Shown: piece by piece, positions 1 to 4,293 of the stretch
How the letters are laid out: each line of letters begins with the position of its first letter
Position numbering within the stretch: position 1 is the first letter of the stretch
Source: Bacteroidota bacterium
Lineage (GTDB): Bacteria > Bacteroidota > Bacteroidia > Flavobacteriales_D > Crocinitomicaceae
Assembly: GCA_016866415.1 (NCBI GenBank)
Contig: VGML01000111.1
Coordinates: forward strand, 1 to 6,839
Length of the DNA: 6,839 nt
Direction: 5' to 3'
The notes under the pieces: model-generated
Seen by the model: only the letters and a program-made list of their open reading frames with translations
Databases searched by the model: none
What the model was told of the DNA's origin: nothing
Translations under genes and position numbers: made by a program

Positions 1-1
1 T

Positions 2-1069
2 TTGGCTGCAGTGCGTGATTTCTCTTCAATTGACAATGCTCCTGAAGAAAAAGAACGTGGTATTACAATTAACACATCTCACATTGAGTACGAAACTGAA
101 AAACGTCACTACGCCCACGTTGACTGTCCAGGTCACGCGGATTACGTAAAGAACATGGTAACTGGTGCGGCTCAGATGGATGGTGCAATTTTAGTAGTAG
201 CTGCAACTGACGGACCAATGCCTCAAACTCGTGAGCATATCCTACTAGGTAAGCAAGTTGGAGTTCCTCGTCTTGTGGTATTCATGAACAAAGTGGATAT
301 GGTTGACGATCCAGAATTATTAGAATTAGTTGATATGGAAGTTCGTGAATTGTTGTCTTTCTACCAGTATGATGGCGACAATGCTCCTGTAATTCAAGGT
401 TCTGCTCTTGGTGCACTCAATGGTGAGCCTCAATGGGTTAAAACTGTTGAAGAATTGATGGATGCTGTTGATACTTACATTGAACTTCCTCCACGTGATA
501 TCGATAAACCATTCTTGATGCCAGTTGAAGATGTATTTACAATTACTGGTCGTGGTACAGTTGCTACTGGGCGCATTGAGACAGGTGTTATTAACTCAGG
601 TGAGGCTGTTGAAATCCTTGGAATGGGTGAAGCTAAATTAACTTCAACTGTAACGGGTGTCGAGATGTTCCGTAAAATTTTGGATAGAGGTGAAGCTGGT
701 GATAACGTAGGTCTTCTTTTAAGAGGTATTGAGAAAACTCAAATTAAAAGAGGGATGGTTATTTGTAAACCAGGTTCAGTAAAACCACACCAAGAATTTA
801 AAGCTGAGATTTATGTATTGAAGAAAGAAGAAGGTGGTCGCCACACTCCTTTCCACAACAAATACCGTCCTCAATTCTATTTCCGTACAACAGACGTAAC
901 AGGAGAGATTTTGTTAACTGATGGTCGCGAAATGGTTATGCCAGGTGATAACGTATCAATTACAGTTAAATTGATTGTTCCTGTAGCAATGGATAAAGGT
1001 CTTCGTTTTGCAATCCGTGAAGGAGGTAGAACAGTAGGAGCTGGACAAGTAACGGAAATCGTAGCTTAA
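2..1069 (+). CDS. tuf: Elongation factor Tu, 5'-truncated by the window edge
   Basis: EF-Tu is the cytoplasmic GTPase that carries aminoacyl-tRNA to the ribosomal A site. The reading frame is open from the first base and 355 codons are present. Aligned from memory to the usual ~395-residue protein, about 40 N-terminal residues are missing, including the P-loop (G1). The other GTPase motifs are visible: the switch I segment RGITIN, DCPGH (122-136, G3), NKVD (287-298, G4) and SAL (401-409, G5). Domain 2 follows (GRGTVATGRIE), then domain 3, with GGRHTPF, RPQFYFRTTDVTG and the C-terminal AIREGGRTVGAG typical of the family. The TAA stop is at 1067-1069. The gene is intact as far as seen, and the truncation comes only from the window. 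It is followed by a terminator-like hairpin and tRNA-Trp, the usual Bacteroidota arrangement in which tuf lies next to secE-nusG rather than in the str operon. Confidence 0.98.
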   Translation: MAAVRDFSSIDNAPEEKERGITINTSHIEYETEKRHYAHVDCPGHADYVKNMVTGAAQMDGAILVVAATDGPMPQTREHILLGKQVGVPRLVVFMNKVDMVDDPELLELVDMEVRELLSFYQYDGDNAPVIQGSALGALNGEPQWVKTVEELMDAVDTYIELPPRDIDKPFLMPVEDVFTITGRGTVATGRIETGVINSGEAVEILGMGEAKLTSTVTGVEMFRKILDRGEAGDNVGLLLRGIEKTQIKRGMVICKPGSVKPHQEFKAEIYVLKKEEGGRHTPFHNKYRPQFYFRTTDVTGEILLTDGREMVMPGDNVSITVKLIVPVAMDKGLRFAIREGGRTVGAGQVTEIVA

Positions 1070-1091
1070 TTAAATATTAACAAGTTTAATT

Positions 1092-1121
1092 AAAGGGGAG
1101 TTTTCACAAACTCCCCTTTTT
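1092..1121 (+). terminator. Intrinsic terminator-like hairpin after tuf
   Basis: A perfect 12-bp inverted repeat (1092-1103 with 1108-1119) has a GGGGAG/CTCCCC core, a TCAC tetraloop and a five-T run at 1117-1121, part of which pairs with upstream A residues. It lies 22 bases after the tuf stop, so it is well placed to end tuf transcription or to trim transcript level. The tRNA-Trp gene starts only two bases after the T run. Termination must therefore be partial unless a promoter inside tuf serves the downstream genes. A role in RNA processing is the alternative. Confidence 0.85.
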
Positions 1122-1123
1122 AA

Positions 1124-1196
1124 ACGGGTGTAGCTCAGCTGGTAGAGTAGTGGTCTCCAAAACCATTGGTCGTGGGTTCGAATCCTACCGCCCGTG
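1124..1196 (+). tRNA. trnW: tRNA-Trp (anticodon CCA)
   Basis: The 73-base cloverleaf folds completely. The acceptor stem is 1124-1130 with 1189-1195, including one T·G wobble. The D arm begins GCTC at 1133. The anticodon stem is GTGGT/ACCAT around the loop CTCCAAA, with anticodon CCA at 1157-1159. The variable loop is 1167-1171, and the T arm is GTGGG-TTCGAAT-CCTAC (1172-1188). The discriminator base at 1196 is G, as expected for bacterial tRNA-Trp. The 3' CCA is not encoded (CTGA follows), so it must be added after transcription. The gene sits between a terminator-like hairpin and secE and is probably co-transcribed with secE-nusG. Confidence 0.97.
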
Positions 1197-1214
1197 CTGA
1201 AAAATAAATAAAAC

Positions 1215-1439
1215 GTGTCGAAGATAAAAGCATATTTTAGAGAAACTTACGACGAAATGGTAAACCACGTGACTTGGCCAACTTGGAAGGAGTTACAAAA
1301 TAATACCATACTAGTTGTTGTATCCTCAATTTTGATTTCACTTGTCATTTTTTCAATGGATTATTTATTCGGAATTACCGGAGACGATGATTCATTTTGG
1401 AGAGGATTGCTCGGTTTTATATATTACAAAATGTTCTAA
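1215..1439 (+). CDS. secE: Preprotein translocase subunit SecE
   Basis: SecE is the small essential membrane subunit of the SecYEG channel, where it clamps SecY. The 74-residue product has the short single-spanning form common outside Gammaproteobacteria. An amphipathic N-terminal part carries the family signature VTWPTWKEL (residues 19-27), followed by one hydrophobic membrane segment at about residues 31-52. A short acidic stretch (GDDD) and a hydrophobic end with WRGLLGF follow. The start is GTG at 1215: an in-frame TAA lies at 1209-1211, and the next ATG is codon 15, which would leave almost nothing before the signature. There is no Shine-Dalgarno sequence; the upstream bases are A-rich. 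The gene begins 18 bases after tRNA-Trp and ends 12 bases before nusG, the usual secE-nusG pair. Confidence 0.95.
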   Translation: MSKIKAYFRETYDEMVNHVTWPTWKELQNNTILVVVSSILISLVIFSMDYLFGITGDDDSFWRGLLGFIYYKMF

Positions 1440-1451
1440 TTTTATTCTACC

Positions 1452-2003
1452 ATGGGTGAAATCGTTAAAAAATGGTATGTCGTTCGTGCTGTAAGTGGGA
1501 AGGAAAAGAAGGTTAAGGAGTACTTGGAATTGGAAATTTCTAGATTGAAATTGAATGATTATGTTAACCAAGTGTTGATTCCAACCGAAAAAGTATTCAA
1601 AATACAAAATGGAAAAAAAGTAAATAAGGAAAAAGCCTTTTTACCAGGTTATGTTCTTATTGAAGCCGCATTAGTCGGCGAGGTTACCCACGTAATCAAA
1701 AGCATACCAAATGTTATTGGTTTTTTGGGAACAGAAAAAGGTGGTGAACCGGTTCCAATGAGGATGACTGAAGTTAATCGAATTTTAGGAAAAGTTGATG
1801 AATTGTCAGAATCTGAGGAAGAATTGAAAATTCCTTTTGTTGTTGGTGAGTCAGTAAAAGTAATTGATGGTCCATTTAATAATTTTAGTGGTGTAATTGA
1901 TGAAATTAATGAGGAGAAGAAAAAACTGAAGGTTATGGTAAAAATCTTCGGTCGTAAAAATTTGCTTGAATTGAATTACATGCAAGTTGAGAAGGAAGGA
2001 TAA
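1452..2003 (+). CDS. nusG: Transcription termination/antitermination protein NusG
   Basis: NusG binds the RNA polymerase clamp, modulates pausing and elongation, and through its KOW domain contacts Rho or ribosomal protein S10. The 183-residue product shows the NGN domain first, starting KWYVVRAVSGKE (from residue 7), with the conserved FLPGYVLI at residues 63-70 and IPNVIGFLG at 85-93. An acidic linker (about 116-126) leads to a C-terminal KOW domain, GESVKVIDGPFNNFSG (132-147), ending in LNYMQVEKEG. The length fits the family with no added domain. The ATG at 1452 places the NGN tryptophan at residue 8, as expected. The gene follows secE by 12 bases and is followed by an 80-base gap with a structured leader before rplK. 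Confidence 0.97.
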   Translation: MGEIVKKWYVVRAVSGKEKKVKEYLELEISRLKLNDYVNQVLIPTEKVFKIQNGKKVNKEKAFLPGYVLIEAALVGEVTHVIKSIPNVIGFLGTEKGGEPVPMRMTEVNRILGKVDELSESEEELKIPFVVGESVKVIDGPFNNFSGVIDEINEEKKKLKVMVKIFGRKNLLELNYMQVEKEG

Positions 2004-2010
2004 AGTGTAT

Positions 2011-2062
2011 TAACCGTAGGAGTGAGACAGATGACTAAAGCTTCCCGTCGAATCTCACGTTA
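2011..2062 (+). promoter_or_regulatory. Candidate ribosomal protein L1 autoregulatory leader before rplK
   Basis: In the gap between nusG and rplK, GTGAGA (2022-2027) pairs perfectly with TCTCAC (2053-2058). Inside it, TGAC (2032-2035) can pair with GTCG (2047-2050) by three Watson-Crick pairs and one wobble, leaving an asymmetric internal loop. TAAC (2011-2014) and GTTA (2059-2062) may extend the outer helix across a bulge. No T run follows, so it is not a terminator. It is established that L1 represses the L11-L1 operon by binding a leader structure resembling its 23S rRNA site: two short helices joined by an asymmetric loop, with a GTGA…TCAC-type closing helix. Assigning that role here is inference from shape and position, 25 bases before the rplK ATG. 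Confidence 0.5.
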
Positions 2063-2083
2063 GACTACATAAATTGAATATAT

Positions 2084-2530
2084 ATGGCAAAAGAAGTAGC
2101 AGCGTTGATCAAATTACAGATCAAAGGAGGTGCAGCCAATCCATCGCCACCAATTGGTCCAGCACTCGGAGCAAAAGGTGTTAACATCATGGAGTTTTGC
2201 AAGCAGTTTAATGCTCGTACGCAAGACAAAATGGGTAAGGTGGTTCCGGTTGTTATCACTGTTTATGGTGATAAATCGTTTGATTTTGTATTAAAAACCC
2301 CACCAGCTGCAGTTCAAATTATTGAGCAAACTAAAATCAAAAAAGGTTCAGCAGAACCTAATCGAGTGAAAGTTGGTTCTATTTCTTGGGATCAAGTTCG
2401 TTTGATTGCAGAAGACAAACTTCCTGATTTGAATTGTTTTACAGTCGATTCGGCTATGAAAATGGTTGCTGGAACTGCGCGCAGTATGGGTGTTACAGTT
2501 AAAGGTGGAGAGGCACCTAAATCCAAATAA
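2084..2530 (+). CDS. rplK: 50S ribosomal protein L11 (uL11)
   Basis: L11 binds the GTPase-associated region of 23S rRNA at the base of the L12 stalk, takes part in factor binding, and is needed for RelA-type sensing of stalled ribosomes. The 148-residue product begins MAKEVAALIKLQIKGG. It carries the proline-rich helix NPSPPIGPALG (residues 19-29), which includes the prolines implicated in thiopeptide binding, then GVNIMEFCKQFNA and TPPAAV. The C-terminal rRNA-binding domain ends with GTARSMGVTVKG. It is a few residues longer than the 141-142-residue E. coli protein because of a short Lys-rich tail. The start ATG at 2084 gives the canonical N-terminus. No Shine-Dalgarno sequence precedes it. 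It is the first gene of the ribosomal block and lies 8 bases before rplA. Confidence 0.98.
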   Translation: MAKEVAALIKLQIKGGAANPSPPIGPALGAKGVNIMEFCKQFNARTQDKMGKVVPVVITVYGDKSFDFVLKTPPAAVQIIEQTKIKKGSAEPNRVKVGSISWDQVRLIAEDKLPDLNCFTVDSAMKMVAGTARSMGVTVKGGEAPKSK

Positions 2531-2538
2531 TTAATGTT

Positions 2539-3234
2539 ATGAAGAGAATTTCTAAAAAAAGAAAAGAGATTTTAGCAAAATATGATTTTACTAAATCTTA
2601 CACTCTGCCAGAAGCATGTGATTTGGTGAAAGGTATTTCTACTACCAAATTTGATGCTTCGGTAGATATAAGTGTACGTTTGGGTGTTGACCCTCGTAAA
2701 GCTAATCAAATGGTTCGTGGAACTGTTGCATTACCACACGGAACAGGAAAGGATGTGCGGGTATTAGTACTTTGTACTCCTGATAAAGAAAATGAAGCTA
2801 AAGAATCTGGTGCAGATTACGTAGGTTTAGATGACTACATCAACAAAATAAAAGGTGGTTGGACCGATGTTGATGTTATCATTACAATGCCTTCGGTAAT
2901 GGGTAAAGTAGGTGCTTTAGGTAGAATTTTAGGTCCACGTGGATTAATGCCTAACCCAAAAACAGGGACAGTTACCATGGAAGTAGGTAAAGCTGTGCAA
3001 GAGGTTAAGGCCGGTAAAATTGACTTTAAAGTAGATAAGTATGGTATCGTACATTCGTCTGTTGGAAAAGTTAGTTTTGAAGGTGAAAAAATTCGTGAAA
3101 ATGCAAATGAATTAATTCAAACCTTAATTAAACTCAAACCTTCGGCAGCGAAAGGCACTTACATCAAAAGTATCTACTTAAGCGCTACGATGAGTCCAGG
3201 TATTCAAATTGACGCAAAGTCTGTTAATGCTTAA
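2539..3234 (+). CDS. rplA: 50S ribosomal protein L1 (uL1)
   Basis: L1 forms the mobile stalk at the ribosomal E site and helps release deacylated tRNA; in many bacteria it is also the translational repressor of the L11-L1 operon. The 231-residue product has the usual family length. A basic N-terminal helix (KRISKKRKEIL) is followed by KFDASVDISVRLGVDPRKA and the conserved VRGTVALPHGTGK. The middle domain carries LGRILGPRGLMPNPKTGTV, the family signature, and the first domain resumes with a C-terminal segment ending in YLSATMSPGIQID. ATG at 2539 is the only sensible start, because the ATG at 2534 is out of frame and stops at once. The gene begins 8 bases after rplK, which suggests translational coupling and fits joint control from the structure upstream of rplK. 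Confidence 0.98.
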   Translation: MKRISKKRKEILAKYDFTKSYTLPEACDLVKGISTTKFDASVDISVRLGVDPRKANQMVRGTVALPHGTGKDVRVLVLCTPDKENEAKESGADYVGLDDYINKIKGGWTDVDVIITMPSVMGKVGALGRILGPRGLMPNPKTGTVTMEVGKAVQEVKAGKIDFKVDKYGIVHSSVGKVSFEGEKIRENANELIQTLIKLKPSAAKGTYIKSIYLSATMSPGIQIDAKSVNA

Positions 3235-3245
3235 TACTTAGAAAA

Positions 3246-3767
3246 ATGACAAGAGAAGAAAAAGCAAAATACATCGACGAATTAGCAGCAGAATTGACCG
3301 CTAATAGCGTTGTTTATCTTACAGACACAGCAGACTTGAATGTTGAAACCATCAACACGTTGAGAAGAAGATGTTTTCAATCAAACATTAAATTGAGAGT
3401 CGTAAAAAATGCGCTTCTTCAAAAAGCAATGGATCGGGTTGAATCGAAAGATTATGAAGGACTGAAAGGTACTTTGAAAGGTTCAACTTCTATCATGTTT
3501 AGTGAAGTGGCAAATGCACCTGCGAAATTGATTCAAGATTTTCGTAAAAAGAATCAAAAGCCAGTTTTAAAAGGAGCATATATCGACGAGGCAATTTTTG
3601 TTGGTGATAACCAACTTGCAGTTCTAGAATCGCTTAAGAGCAAAGAAGAACTTGTTGGTGAAATCATTGGATTGTTACAAAGTCCTGCGAAGAATGTATT
3701 GTCTGGTCTTAAAGGTGCTGGTGGTAAAATTGCTGGTATTCTTAAAACGCTCGAAGAAAGAGCATAA
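3246..3767 (+). CDS. rplJ: 50S ribosomal protein L10 (uL10)
   Basis: L10 anchors L12 dimers to the large subunit and forms the base of the factor-recruiting stalk. The 173-residue product fits the family. The N-terminal rRNA-binding domain starts TREEKAKYIDEL, has VVYLTDTADL and LRRRCFQSNIKLRVVKNALL (about residues 40-59), and continues with GLKGTLKGSTSIMF. The C-terminal part, from about residue 130, contains helices that normally bind L12 and ends GKIAGILKTLEERA. The start ATG at 3246 follows AGAAAA with no Shine-Dalgarno sequence. The gap to rplA is only 11 bases, so no separate leader fits there. rplL follows after a 36-base, nearly pure A/T spacer. Confidence 0.97.
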   Translation: MTREEKAKYIDELAAELTANSVVYLTDTADLNVETINTLRRRCFQSNIKLRVVKNALLQKAMDRVESKDYEGLKGTLKGSTSIMFSEVANAPAKLIQDFRKKNQKPVLKGAYIDEAIFVGDNQLAVLESLKSKEELVGEIIGLLQSPAKNVLSGLKGAGGKIAGILKTLEERA

Positions 3768-3803
3768 TTTAATTTTTTTTAAACCTTTTTAAATTTTAAT
3801 AAA
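3768..3803 (+). promoter_or_regulatory. A/T-only spacer before rplL, possible translation enhancer
   Basis: Thirty-four of the 36 bases between rplJ and rplL are A or T, including a T8 run (3773-3780) and a T5 run. The stretch should be nearly unstructured and ends in AATAAA directly before the ATG. L12 is the only ribosomal protein present in several copies per ribosome, so an open, A/U-rich initiation region giving extra initiation is a reasonable inference in an organism that does not use Shine-Dalgarno pairing. A weak AT hairpin (3766-3772 with 3789-3795) is possible but unconvincing as a terminator. Confidence 0.3.
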
Positions 3804-4187
3804 ATGGCTGATTTAAAGCAAATTGCAGAAACGTTGGTTAATCTTACAGTAAAGGAAGTAAATGAGTTAGCAACGATTATGAAAGATGAGTATGGTATCG
3901 AACCTGCTGCAGCAGCACCTGTAATGGTAGCTGGTGGAGCTGGTGGTGGTGGCGCTGAAGAGGCGGCTGCTGAAAAAACAGAATTCGATGTAATTCTTAA
4001 GGCAGGTGGCGCTAACAAGTTAGCAGTTGTTAAACTTGTAAAAGAGTTAACTGGTAACGGTTTAAAAGAGTCTAAAGATCTAGTTGACGCAGCTCCTTCT
4101 ACGTTGAAAGAAGGTGTTTCGAAAGACGAAGCTGAAGGACTTAAAAAGTCTCTTGAAGAGGCTGGAGCTGAAGTTGAGATTAAGTAA
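3804..4187 (+). CDS. rplL: 50S ribosomal protein L7/L12 (bL12)
   Basis: L12 dimers form the flexible stalk that recruits and activates the GTPase factors EF-Tu, EF-G, IF2 and RF3. The 127-residue acidic product has the standard three parts. The N-terminal dimerisation domain (about residues 1-33) contains LVNLTVKEVNELATI and binds L10. An Ala/Gly-rich hinge (about 34-58) contains AAAA, GGAGGGG and EEAAAE. The C-terminal factor-binding domain (about 60-127) has FDVILKAGGANKLAVVKLV, KELTGNGLKESKDLVDAAP, KEGVSKDEAE and the ending EEAGAEVEIK. The hinge seems rather Gly-rich, but that is within normal variation. The start ATG at 3804 gives the family N-terminus MADLKQ. A long hairpin with a T6 tail follows the stop. 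Confidence 0.98.
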   Translation: MADLKQIAETLVNLTVKEVNELATIMKDEYGIEPAAAAPVMVAGGAGGGGAEEAAAEKTEFDVILKAGGANKLAVVKLVKELTGNGLKESKDLVDAAPSTLKEGVSKDEAEGLKKSLEEAGAEVEIK

Positions 4188-4202
4188 TTATCTTCTTCAT
4201 AT

Positions 4203-4247
4203 ACAGGATAGGCAGCGCATTATTGCGTATGCCTAATCCTGTTTTTT
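4203..4247 (+). terminator. Terminator or attenuator hairpin between rplL and rpoB
   Basis: ACAGGAT (4203-4209) pairs with ATCCTGT (4236-4242), AGGCA (4210-4214) with TGCCT (4230-4234), and GCGCA (4215-4219) with TGCGT (4224-4228, one wobble), around a TTAT loop. Only two bases are bulged (4229 and 4235). Six T residues (4242-4247) follow, the first closing the stem. This is a strong intrinsic terminator shape 15 bases after the rplL stop. By analogy with the partial attenuator known between rplL and rpoB in E. coli, it probably lets a fraction of polymerases through so that rpoB is made at a lower level than the ribosomal proteins. The degree of readthrough cannot be judged from sequence. 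Confidence 0.85.
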
Positions 4248-4293
4248 GGCATACAATAAGAAAATTGAATCTTTAAACCTAAAAATAAAAGCC

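Noticed and set aside
1392..1607. Minus-strand open frame of 71 codons across the secE-nusG junction
   Set aside because: It lies opposite conserved secE and nusG coding sequence, resembles no family I know, and has no start context; it is a shadow frame.
2036..2046. AAGCTT palindrome inside the rplK leader as an operator
   Set aside because: It is a six-base palindrome that falls in the predicted terminal loop; chance occurrence is enough to explain it.
2065..2259. Minus-strand open frame opposite the start of rplK
   Set aside because: It overlaps the well-supported L11 N-terminus and shows no family motif.
3766..3795. AT-only inverted repeat between rplJ and rplL as a terminator
   Set aside because: The stem has no G-C pair and the T run sits inside the loop and arm, so it would be too weak to terminate.
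3779..4018. Minus-strand open frame opposite rplL, rich in Ala and Pro
   Set aside because: The composition is the antisense image of the Ala/Gly-rich L12 hinge, so it is not a gene.
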